Assembly: GCF_019059575.1 (NCBI RefSeq)
Contig: NW_024882711.1
Coordinates: 1-64,000 of the forward strand
Length of the DNA: 64,000 nucleotides
Origin: Amphibalanus amphitrite
Taxonomy: Eukaryota; Arthropoda; Thecostraca; Balanomorpha; Balanidae
Reading direction: 5' to 3'
The notes below the pieces were generated by a model. It saw nothing but the letters and a program-made list of their open reading frames with translations, was not told where the DNA came from and did no database searches. A program made the translations under genes and the position numbers. Numbering within the stretch: position 1 is the stretch's first letter; each line of letters begins with the position of its first letter. Below, piece by piece: positions 43,591 to 55,800 of this stretch.

Positions 43591-43812
43591 CTAGACGGCA
43601 GTCCGGGCGTAGCGCGGCGCGTACTGCGTCAGCTCCTTCTTGACAGGCCGGTGCGGCGGCGGCTCGTGGTGCTTGGACTTGCGCTCGAGCGCCTTGAGCT
43701 TCCTGTAGAGCGCCTGGTCGCGCGGCGTGAACCACGGCGGGAAGTCGTGCGTCTCCAGGAACCGAATGGCCTCCTGGCGCTGGCCGGCCTCCAGCTGCCG
43801 CAGAAACTTCTC
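43591..43812 (-). CDS. CPAP1 coding exon 5 and stop
   Basis: 222 nt from acceptor CTGTTTCAG to TAG. Encodes EKFLRQLEAGQRQEAIRFLE, then a basic FTPRDQALYRKLKALERKSK tail ending ARYARTAV-like (PRYARTAV). C-terminal to the chitin-binding domain; no further domain. Confidence 0.8.
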   Translation of the reverse strand, partial: EKFLRQLEAGQRQEAIRFLETHDFPPWFTPRDQALYRKLKALERKSKHHEPPPHRPVKKELTQYAPRYARTAV

Positions 43813-46800
43813 CTGAAACAGATATCAGGGGGTGTGATAGTGGATCACAGGCATCGCGGGTGGCTCAGGCCATCAGCAGCACTGGTATCTAGTTACGCTG
43901 ACACTACCCTGGTTTTATGATGCTCCTTTTGTACTTCCACGTCCACATAGAAGTGTGGTCAGGCAGCCTCTGTCAGAGTTATAATCCCCTGGTCTATGAC
44001 TGAGCTGATGTCCCCACGGCTTTCGTTGCGGAGGGGGTGGGCACGTGCGGTGCGGTATGGACATGACGGGGGAGCGGGACGGCGCCCGTATCGACACATC
44101 AGCACTAATTGAGTGTGAAGGCCGCCCGGCGCCGGGAGTTGCTCTGGCGGCGTGGCGTCACCGGCGTCAGCCGGTCTCACCAGTCTGTGTCACCAGACGG
44201 TGTCACCAGACTGTGTCTGTCTAACCAGCCGGCGCTGTAGCACGTCAGGTTCGGGCGGTGACCTCACCCTCATGTGACGTCATTGGCTGCCATCAGACGG
44301 TCCGCACTCCCCAGAGGCAGCGTATAACGTCATCACTGCCACCGTGACGTCATCGGCACGGCGACAGTGGTGACGTCATCTGCAACTCTCGGTCCGAGTC
44401 CGAACCGCAGCTCCCAGTCCTAGTCACAGCTTCCAGTCTGCAGCTCCCGGCCCGTGCCGCGGGGTCGTCGGTCACACTCACCTTCCTGTATGCCCGGCCC
44501 CGCTCTTGGTGTCGCTGGTAGATGTACCAGTCGACGATGGGTACATCCACCGGTCACACTCACCTTCCTGTAGGCCCGCTCCTGGTGTCGCTGGTAGATG
44601 TACCAGTCGACGATGGGCCCGTTGAAGTCCTCGGGGAAGGTTTTCTCGGGCGGCGCCGGCAGCAGCGAGAGCGCCTCGTTGGTGACGTACAGCTGCAGGG
44701 CTGTGTTGCAGTCGACGTTGAACCACCAGTCGCAGATGAACGTCACCTGGCTGAAGATGGTGCCGTTCGGACACAGGAACGAGTGCTTGGTGCCGTCCTG
44801 GTCGCAGTAGTGCCACACCTGGGGACCGGGCGGGGCAGCGGTGTCAGTCGGCGGTGTTACTGGTCTGCTCTGATACAGCAGTGTGCAATGTGCATAGTTA
44901 CCGTGCTACCAATGTGGCTGATACGATCTTAATGATACCAAATGTGTGAGAGGGATTTGACTCTCAGACGCCGGTGCGACTGGGCGGGCACCGCTGACAG
45001 ACCCCTAACGATGCCGTGACGATGGCCCAGGGAGGGTGAACGGCAGGGCGGGCGGCCGTCGGTCGCGGCCCGCTCGGCAGCGGCCAGCTCGGCGGCTCGT
45101 GTTCGTTTGTGCTGAGCGAGATGATGGCCGGGCGATAGCCGTGGGAGGGCGGTGTGCAGCCATTCAGTCGATAACACCCTCGTAAGGTGTTGATCCGGAC
45201 CGCTATAATAGCTGCAGTCGTCCCAGTTGTGGGTCTGACCTCTCAGCACTGACCCCGGGGGTCTTGACCTCATGGATGTTACACAATCGGTAAGCCACAG
45301 CGTGCCGTACGTGAACAACGCAGCGACAGGCGACTGGGCCTGCAGGAATGCCATCGGTGGGGTCTAACTCGGTTCATTGATCAACTTACATTGATATCCT
45401 TACACACAAATATTAAGCCTTGCTGAAGCGCTGCCCGGCTGAAACTATGCTGAAACTATGAAACACGGCTTCCCGGCGGTTTGTCGGTGCGTCAGGGGCA
45501 GCCGGCGCCACCACCACCGCCGCCACCACCGCCGCCGTGGTGTCCATGCTCGTGCCCTGCGGCGGCGGCAGCGGCAAGGCCAGCTCGGTCCGCCCGGATG
45601 GCCAAGGCTGCCCCTGTGCGGCGCGGCAATTGTTACCAGGCAGCGACCACCCGGCCTAGCCCGGCTGGCCATTGCCGAGAGGCCATGAACGGCAATGTGG
45701 CATTGAGACAGAGACAAACGAACTCCGCTGTGCTGCAAGAAATACATCATTCAATGCAGTGAGATAATTTCGCATTCAGCTTGCGTAGCTGAACATTTCT
45801 AGCCGCCTGATCCTGCGTACGGAGGGACTGGGAAGGTTCTAGTAATTATATCGGTATACAGTGAGGTGTCGTTCCGGGAGACAGAGGGACAGTGGGGCGT
45901 TTAGACACGACAGAGCTTGGTGTAGCCGGCGGCTTAACCATGACAATGGTGGCATTGTCGACTGAAATTCCGGAAACGAGCTGACATAAGCCTTTTGTAT
46001 TTACGATGACTTGTCAAGGGTTCTCCGCAAGAAACGACAAAAACCTTCAGTGGCTGTCCCTGCTTAGTCCGCCCTAAAAAATGGTCCACTCTTTTGTCGC
46101 CGGCACCCAGAAGTCCTGCCGGCGATGTTTTGCTGGGCGGCCAGGCGTTGGCTGTAGTACTGGGTGTCGGTGTCCGTCGGTGGAGGCTGGGCACAACGAC
46201 TACAGCTCCATCCGCCTGACGGATTGCGGGTTTTTGGAAGCATGTGTTTTTAGGAGCGGTGCCCTTCCTCAGTGCGCCCCACGAACTTTCTATCACACGG
46301 CTGCCGCCGCCATGACGGTCGCTCCGTATGCCCTGGGGCACTGGCCGGCTCCAGGCGCCGGGGGTCGCCGATTCTGCGCTCTGGAACCGACCCGGAACCT
46401 GCCCCCGCGGCCGGTGCTGCTCTGGGGGTGTTTGGTGTGCCCCCCGCGGTGTACTGATGTGTGCGCGCAGTAACGGGCGCCACGGTGTCAGTACCGCGGT
46501 CAGGGGTGATGGAGCGCCCATTGTGGCCGGCCGTGTGATCAGGGCCCGTCGGAGAGCGGCGCTGCTAGTCCCTCCGGGTCGCCAGCACGGCCTGGCTGCC
46601 GCGGGTGCTGGTCCGACCATCAGGATACGGTGGCGGCCTGTGATCCACACCACGGCCGCGCTATTTCACGCTGAAGGCCGCCGATGCGATGACGGCGGTC
46701 GGTCGCCACCATAACTGGCCGATAAAGCGCGCGGTGTCGGCGCCGTCGGGAGACGAGCGGCGCTCATGTCGCCGGGACCGGGCGGCAATGGCGGACCGGT

Positions 46801-49800
46801 CACGGCGCACAGCCATCAGCGGGCCAAATGACCGCGCCGGCCGCCGTCACAGGGAGCAGCGCGGCGCCGCGGGTCAGAGGTCGGCGGCGACCGTGACCTG
46901 CGCCCGCCAGTGCCTCAGCTCGCCTCCCGATTGATACATGACCAACTGCGCCGTCCGTCTCTACTGGTATCGGGTTGTGGTGGAGGACCTGCACTGCCTG
47001 CCTCCCTGCTCACAGTCCGGGACTCTGACGAAACCGGCGGCTGGGGAGCCGGTCGCCGGGCTGGGATCGTTTAGGTAAAGTGTAACCAAACAGTTTCAAT
47101 GCATGGTTTCGTGATGATTTGGCGTCTTTTTTTGGTGCTGTGAATGCATAACCTGACCTCAGCGGGATAAGGCATCGGGGAAGTCCGAAGTTGAACGTGA
47201 CCACTCAATATGTGCTGCGTTAAATTCCGCGGTGTTACGAGACACCGTCGGTGATTGCATCTGAGAAACCGCTCCGTAATGGGGAGGAGGTGGAGGGCTC
47301 GTTACACGGGATGGGGGGAGGGGTCGGTGCAGGGAATGGATGGCGGACTCACCACTGGGTGAGGGAGAATATTGTGAGGCCCCGAGCAGCTGGGACGGTC
47401 CGCTGACGGCCAACGGTCGCATCCCGCCACTCTCTCCTTGTCCGCAAAAACCCGCCGCGACCCGGCAGACCGTCTTTTTGTTTGTGCTTTCAGTCGGTGG
47501 TGCGGATTTGGTTTTGCTGTTTTGTTCCGTGGGCACACGGAAGTGGCGTCGCGGCCGATAGTTTCCGATCCATCCGGTCACGGAGGCGGCTCGGTCCGTG
47601 ACGCCGCGCGCCCAGGACCGTCACACCGTGACTGCCAAGGCCGCCGCCGCGGCGCGAACCCCCCTGCGCCCACAGACCGGCGCCGCGCGCGTCCACTTCC
47701 GTCCCTGGGAGGTGGCGGACGGCCCGCGGCAGGCTGGGAGTGTGTGGGACACGGTCCTCGCTGACCGATATTGGTCGGATGGAGCGGCGTGCCGGACTGA
47801 TGACCGACCCTGGTGGCGGGGCGCCGAGGAAGTCGCCGCGCCGGACTGAGCTCGCCGCGGGGCTCTCCGGCGGCGCGTCGGAGCGACTGCGGTTACGGCG
47901 GGGAGAGTCGTCTCCGCGGCGCCGTCAGCGGCCCGGCTGCACACTGCACGCCGCAGTCGAGGGTGATGGTATCCTGCGGGCGCCGCGCCAGCCCGGCCGG
48001 CCCCTCTCCGGCAGTGAGAGGCGCGGAGTCCGCTCACCCGGCGAGGGGGGTCGGGGAGGGGTCCGAGCACCGGACTGGGATGGAGCCCTTCCGGCCGGCA
48101 GTGACGGCCAGCGAGCCTTGATTGAGGCGGCCGCCCGATGCACACCGTATGAAGGTGAACGGCGCGCGGTGACCGGCGGCGGGGGTGGCGGGGCGCGGCG
48201 CCGGCCGGCGGCCACCCGTGGGAGGGCGCCGGCCGCTGCACGCCACCCGTGTCGCAAGCTAACGGCGCCGGCTGACCGACGGACTGTGCTCGGCCGGGCC
48301 GTGCGGGACGAGTCACCGGGTCAGCCGCCGCCGCCGCCGCCGCAGTCGGCGACGGATGGGGCGGTAACGAGCGGCGCGGTGGGCGGCGGTGACGGGCGGT
48401 GTGTGTGTCAGGGGACGGCCGCCGCCGCCGCCTCTGCCGCCCCGGGCACCCTCCGTGGCCCGGCTCGTTTGCATCGGAGACCGGAGACTATGGTAATGAC
48501 GCAGCGCCGGCGCCGCCGTCAGGGTCTGGGGATCGGCTCAGTGAAACACGGCCGGTGTGCAGGGGGGATGAGCCCAGCGCGGGGCGGGGAGGGGTTAAAA
48601 CACCGAGCCACGACGCCGACCCGACGTGCAACAAAGCGGGGCCGTCGAATTGCTCCGTGTCGCCATGAATTGTCGGCCGGCCGCCTTTGTCTGCGGCGCG
48701 GCGGCTGACGCCACTCGAGCCGAGCTGAGCGGCCTGGAAAGTGGTCCGACCCCGGCCGGCCGGGCGGCCCCCGCCGTGTGACCGGCCGTAAACCGGGTCC
48801 CATCGGCGGCCAAACAGGTGGCCGGCCGACTCATCTGCCGCCTGCTGGCGCTCCGCGGCCAAGGACAGTCCCGGCCGGGACTCGGTCAGTGGTGACTGGC
48901 CGGGACTCGGTCAGTGGTGGCCGGTCGGGACTCGGTCAGTGGTGGCCGGTCGGGACTGATCAGCAGCGGCTGGCCGGGACTCGGTTAGCGTCGCTGCAAT
49001 GCCAATGTTATCGGCTCGGCACCATGACGACTGCCCAGTGGCGACGACCCGCCGTCGGTCAGTGCAGCGGGGGCTGACGCGCCAGCACTGACGGACCCGA
49101 CTTGACCCGACCTGGCGCGTGACCGGTGGTGCGCCGACCCGGCTCTGCCGGCCGGATACCATCAGCTCCGTGCACGGCCGACGGCGCACCGGCTGACCTG
49201 GCCCGACCTCCCTCCGATTCAACGTGACCCGCCGCGACCTGGCGTGACCCAGCGAGGCGCGCTGAGGTCGGCGGCGACCTCGACCTGCTGGCGGTCCCAG
49301 CGGCGCCGGTCCCGGGCAGAGCGGCTTACCGCCGACCATTTGTCGTCTGCGGCAGCTCGGCCGCTGCGCGCCGGGCGATTAGCGCACATTGGCGGCCGCC
49401 GCCGGCGCCGTCCGTCCGTCCGTCATCCCGTCCCGGTGACGAGCGTGTGCGGACACAATCGGCTGCCGGCCGATCCTCCTGATGTAAGCCGGTGGCGCAA
49501 CTCACAGCCGCCAGAGACGACCGTGACGCGCCATGAGCCTCGTGCATGCGTCGCTGTCGTAGAAAGTGCGCCCAGGTATTGATTGGGCGCTCACGGAGCC
49601 GCGGACGCCGCAACTGGCGGCTGGTGGCGCACTGGTCCGACCGCGGCCAATGTGGCGTGATCGCGACGAATGCGCCGCCGCTGGCATTGTGGCGACGCAC
49701 GGAGTCGGCCGGGCGGGCTGGGTCTCCTCCGGACAGCGCGACTGACCGGACCGTGGCAGACGACAGGAGAAGACGCTTCGGCATACGACACTGGCTGAGG

Positions 49801-52800
49801 ACCGGGTGTCCTGACCTCGGCTCCCGCCGCCGATCAGAGACCAGAGTCACTGACCCGACCGGCGGCTGAACCCGACCCGGCTGTGTGCCGCGCCTATCGG
49901 ATATCTGGGGACACGGGGTGGACTGGCTTCCTGCCGCCGAGATGGGATTGGCGATGGTCCCATTGTGATGCCGGCGCGGGGCCGCACCGGGCGGTGGCAG
50001 TCGGCCCAGAACGCGCGCCGCCCGTGTGGGATTCAAGGTGAATGTTAAGTGGCCGATTTCATGGCCGCGGACGACAACAGTAGGCCGACTGACCCGGCCG
50101 CCCGCGGTGACCTGTGCCGCCCCGCCCTCCGTGACCCGATCTCCGAGCCAGCGCGCCCCGCCGTCTGCGCGTCCCGCCGAGCGGTGCCCCGGACCTACCG
50201 GTCGAGACTGGCCCATACCCCTACTTACCATCGGGCCTCCGTGTCTGTATGTACCCACCTGACACTGGGTCTCGGTGTCGGCGTACATGCCCCAGTAGCG
50301 CTGGTGGCTGCAGCTGAAGCTGGTCTCCGGGATACGCTGGTAGATCGGGTAGTCGACGCCCGGGAAGCCCTTGATGCCGGGCGCCGGCTGCAGCGACGGG
50401 TACTCCTCAGAGATCAGACTGTTGACCAGGTTGTCCTGGTACACCTCGGTCAGGCCAGGGATCACGCGCGGCGGCTTCCGCACCGCCACCACCTTGACAA
50501 TCTTCTTGCGCGGGCCGTCGCCCAGGAACTGTTTGCGCACCAGCTTTTTGGCCAGGATCTTCCTGCGCCGTTTGAGCCGCTCGACGCGGAAGGCGCGCTC
50601 GTCGCCGCCGTCGGAGCCGTGCCGGGTGGCCTCCTCCAGTGCGTTGGCGCGCTCCGACAGGTCGTCATCGGCGGCGGCGGCGGCGGCGGCGGGGGGCCGC
50701 CGGTGCCGTCTCCGGCTGGACGGCCGGCGCCGGCGCGGCAGCGCGTTTGGCCGCGCCGCCGTCTCCCGGGGCGGGTCGGCCTCAGGGCCGGACTGCGGCT
50801 GCCGCGCCGACCCGGGCCCGGCCGCCGGGGTGACGGCCGCCGTCCTGTTCCTCATGGCGCTCAGCCGGCGGCCGAACACGGGCGTCAGCTGCGCCAGCTC
50901 GACCAGCTCGCGGCCGCGGCCGCCGGGCCGACCTGTCCGCGGGCTGCTGCTGCTGGGAGCCGCTTCCGTCTCCGGCGGCGGCTCGCTGGCGTTGGCGGCC
51001 AGCAGTGTGGTGCGCACGACCTTGCGCAGCGGGCGCGGCTCCTGCGGCAGAGACGGCGCGGCGGCCTGTTACGTGGCGCACTGATCCCCGACCACTTCCG
51101 CACATGACGACGGCCGTGGGGGCCGATCGGAAATTAATGACTGCGCGATCCATTTTTGGAACGGGCGCCTGCTCTGACAGCGAGCGTTTCAAATAGCATC
51201 TGATTTTGGTAAGCAAACAAGAGCTCAATGGATTTTTTAATGATAATTCCTTAGCTTGCCTTTAACTCACAATAATCAATCAATAAATCCTGAGCAGCAG
51301 CACGCGCCAATGTGAGCTAGCAAATCTGACCACATTTTATGCAATTCTACAGTACACTAACAGATCGGCCCGCTCACTGACCTGGTACGAAGAGCTGGCG
51401 GTCTCGGACGGCGAGGGCTGCTCCTGACCGATACATTCGGCGCCGCGTCCTTCGCACAGCCGGCGGCTGTCGGCGGCCGTCCCACCTGGCGTCATAGAGA
51501 TACGGGACATTGTAAAGTACAGCGAGTGATAGAACGCCGGTGGCGTTGGGGGTATCACATGGAGTGCACAGTGCGGGGGCGTGTCACATGGGGTGCGCGC
51601 TCTGGGTCCGTCAGTGTGCAGTGGGTGGTTAGTCGGCTCAGCTCATGGAGTGCGGGGGTGGTAATGGCCGCAGTCGGCTGCGGTGGACGGTCAGGGGTCG
51701 GGTCGGGTTCGGTCCGGACACCGACTGGTGGCGCTGACCGGCGCGGGGACATGGCCTCTCCATCAGCCGGGCGCCGCGGCTGACGGCGCCGACACGGCGG
51801 CCGCCCGCCCGCCCCCGCGTGTCGCGTGCCGGCCTGTTTACGACGGTCAGCGGCGCGCGATGGACGGTGTGGAGACGCGGCCCGGTGGCGTCAACAGCAG
51901 CGTCCTTCAGGCGGCTAATGGCGGCCGAACCAGGCCACCGCGGCCGGCCGGTGACATTGGAGGCGGGATGAGCCCTGCCACCGCCGCCGGCCGGCCGGGC
52001 CGCGGCGGTCGGCCGGCCGGGCTGCCGCGGCGGAGTGGCCGGCGCCGTTGCGCCACGGCTCCGTCTCCGGACGGATTGCTAAACGGATGTGCTCTGATTG
52101 GCGCCGTCGGCCGGCAGCTGGCCGCTGCTCGGTGAGAGCCGCGCCGCGCTGATGAAGGGTGGCCGCTCACCGCCGGCCCCATCCCGGCCCCGCCCGGCCG
52201 GACCAGTTCCGGTTCCTGGGCGGGGCTGAACGGGGGCCGGTTCGTGTTTGCACGGGCGCGTCTCGCGCAGTCGTCCTCCGTTCGTCCTTGCGGCGCCGGG
52301 GCCGGTTTCCGGAGTGCGGCACTGGTCCGACACCAGCCGGAGGCGACGCGGCACTGTCCGGACAGCAGTCGGAGGCTGCTCGCTGCCGGCGGGGGACGGC
52401 CACGCCCCGGAGACCAGCGGCGGCGGACAGGGGGCGGGACACAGACCAGCGGCGGCGGACAGGGGGCGGGACACAGACCAGCGGCGGCGGACAGGGGACG
52501 GGACACAAACCAGCGGCGGCGGACAGGGACGGGACACAGACCAGCGGCGGCGGGCAGGGGACTGGACACAGACCAGCGGCGGCGGACAGGGGCGGCGGAC
52601 AGCGGCGGGACGTCGGGCGCCGATCTGTCTGCTCCGATCTGACCGTTAGCTGTCTGACAGTGTTAGATATCCGTGGTGTCTGCCGGGGTCGCTGACCAGG
52701 CCGGTATAAAAAGGGCGCTGGAACCGTTTCCGATGTATTATGGATGGTGTCAGTAGGCGGCGGGACTTTTGGGGAGGTGTTGGCATTGTACTTCGAGACG

Positions 52801-55800
52801 GGATAAGAATCTATTTCGGCCGTCTTTTCTGTCGACGACACACGTGGGACGAATGTGATGAAGTTTTCCAATATTCAGCGTGAAGGCCATCAATTTTACT
52901 GCTTCATTCTAATATGAGTCTGCACGTGGGCTGCATGCCCTGTCGGTTCCCACGGTACGGGGAACTGCTATAAACTGCATAATCCACTGCATAGTGTTTC
53001 CATAGCAACCGCGTGACTCAAATGGCTTGGCATTGGGAATGAACCTCTCATACGGTATACATACATCGGCAGACGGCCTGACGGTCGGGATTGTCGGGCT
53101 GCCGTGTCGTCTGGGGCCGCTGAAGTCGGCGTGTTTGGGATGTTGCAGGGAATATTGAGCCGGCCCGCTCCGATGGGAGTATCCCAGCCGGCTCTGGCGG
53201 TGGCGGAATGTTTTCGCTTTCACCGGAGAGTTGCAGCGCGAAGGACGGCCCGCCGATGGTGCACCGCCGCCCGCCGTGAGAGACGGCAGCGGACGCCGGG
53301 CTCTGGGGCCTGTCCGTCGTGCGGCGGCAGGGTCCACCGACTTGTGTACACGAATCGATATCTTCCGCTGAGACTAATACTTATAGCAGGAGGGGCTTGG
53401 GTGTGAACTGTTTGAATGTTTTCGGAGCCTCACTGGTGTTGGAAGTGGAACTATCATTTCAGATCATATTTCCTTCCAGATGATATTTCATGGGGAATTA
53501 CGCCTATCTGTATTCAGATGCAAAGATTCTGTTGTTGGTTATGCTGGACGTAACTGCCTCATCTGGCCGTGGTAGTACTGTTCCGGTACAACGGCCCAGC
53601 ATTCTGCAATCTGCATGACGCCCGATATCGTCTGAAAATCGCAGGCCGCAGCGGCTGAGGAGACCGCGTCACGCGTATAAAACTAGCACCAGTCGCGACG
53701 GAGACTGCGTTATTTCATGTAACTCCAGTCGCGGGCGGGGACTGCACTGCTACACACAACAGTAACACCAGCTGGGCGGCGGTGGCGGGAGACTGCGTTA
53801 CTACATATAACAGTAACAGCAGGCGCGACTGGGGACTGCACCACCGCCTGTAACAACACCAGCCACTGCGACCGGAGACTGCATTATTGCACACAACAGT
53901 AGCATCATTGGCGGGAGCGCCAGCCCAGGAACCCGCTCTAACCTAACATTGTTTGGGACCGCCTGCAAAGCCCGGCGGTCGCGGCGCATCGCGAGCGACC
54001 CCGTGACACGGCCCAGCCGCCCGACCCCAGCCGCGCCGCGCCCGTGCCCGCCCGGAGCCGCTGCCGTGTGAGTGCCATTGGCGGCGGCGGCCGATCGGTT
54101 CCGCGTGGGAGCGGCGCGCGCCGCGCCCGCCCCGTCGGCGCCGGCAGCTGCGTCCCTCTCGCTTTCGTGACCGCTGAGCCGTGCAGTCGGCTCCCGGAAT
54201 TACGATAGCTCCGGCACGGCCTGCCACTCCGGTACATACAGCTGGGGCGGCGGACACTTCATGTCTTTGGAAGCGATTGATCCGAGTCTTTCTGGATGGT
54301 TGACATAACCATCTCGCTTACCTTCTGGCTTCCATTTTGTTGAAGCCGATGTCATCATGTTAGCTGAGTGCTTCTCGGCCTATCTTTCCCAAACAATAGA
54401 GCGATCAGCATTAATTGCACTCCTTCATTTGACCTTTCGGGAATGTTTTCGGAAATGCAGAAACATTAATTATTGCAACACTCGCACATTGGTCTGGCGG
54501 AAAACTGGATTTGAGGTTCGGCGGGGAACGTTTCCGCCGTGCACGCCCTGTTTGTGTACGAGTGCAGTGCACCGGAGCGGGTGCATTGTCCGAGCACCGG
54601 GGACTGGTCGGCGGCGCCGCGGCAGGGGCCATTTGTCGGCGGGGTCGCCCGGTGACCTGCTGCGGTCCCGGGGGCGCGCCGCTGCGGTCCGCGAGCAGCC
54701 GTGGCCTTGGCAGCGCCGGCCGGAACGCGGCTCCCATGGCAAGGTCGGGTCGCCGCCGCCGCCTGGGCCGGCTGGCTGCCCTCCGACCCAGATCGGGCGC
54801 CGGAGCGCTCTCACGCCCGGTCGCCGCTCCCCGCCGTGTCACCGGCCCGGGCCGTCCATCTCGGTCGCACCGCGCGGCTCCGTCCGGCGGGGGGAGGCGG
54901 GCCGCCGCTGTCGGCGCCGAGCCGCCGCGGGGTGGGCCGCTCACGCGTCCTCCCGGACCGTGCTGCACGCAGGTCTCGGGCTGTGTGCACGACGGGAGGG
55001 AGGCCGCTGCACCTGTCGGCGTAATGCCTGTTTACGGAGCCGGGCCGCGTCTCTGCGGCGGCGCGGGCCACGACGGCCGGCTGTGCGGTATCGTCCCTGT
55101 CACCGCATCGAGATATCTCCCCTGCCTCCGGAGCGCGGAGACACAGAGAAGATATCTCCCCTGTCTCCGGACCGCGGTATCCCTCTGTATCCGACGGGAG
55201 GGCTCTTGGCGACTGGCCGCTCGGTATCATCCCTGTCACAGGACCGAGATATTCCCCGTCTCCTGACTAAGAGCTCTCGGCGGCTGTAAGAGATCCCTCT
55301 GTCTCCGGACCGAAGACTCGGCTCCGCGCGTACCGCCGCCGCTCCCCGAGGGACGCTCCCGGCCGGCTCGACGTGTCGTGCTCACATATCGTCACCATAT
55401 CGCGCGCCTGCACGGCCGGTGGTGCAATCTGCGGCGTCCACCGTCGCCGCCGCGGTCGCTGCTGCATTCCACACGACTGCATCTCTGGGGTAACGACGGG
55501 CCGAGCCGGGCCGTGGCTGACCGGTCGGTGCGCCCCGGTCAGCGGGCCGGGTCCGGCGGTCAGCGGGCCGAGCCCGGCGGTCAGGGGTCGGGGCGGCCTG
55601 CTGCTGGGACCTGAGTGACCCCGCGGCCCTGGAGCAGCTTCGTGTTGAGGTCGGAGTGACCCCGCCGGCCCGCGCCGTCGTCGTGACACGGACGAAATGT
55701 GGCCGACGCGCAGACGGGCGGTCGGGCGGGCGGCAGCCGGTCCGTGGGATCACTCGGCCGCCGCACGGACAGCGGCCACTGAATCAAATCCCGTGGTGTT

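Noticed and set aside
47400..49600. Dense long open frames on both strands
   Set aside because: Very high GC leaves few stop codons; no conserved domain, no consistent splice sites, composition like surrounding intron.
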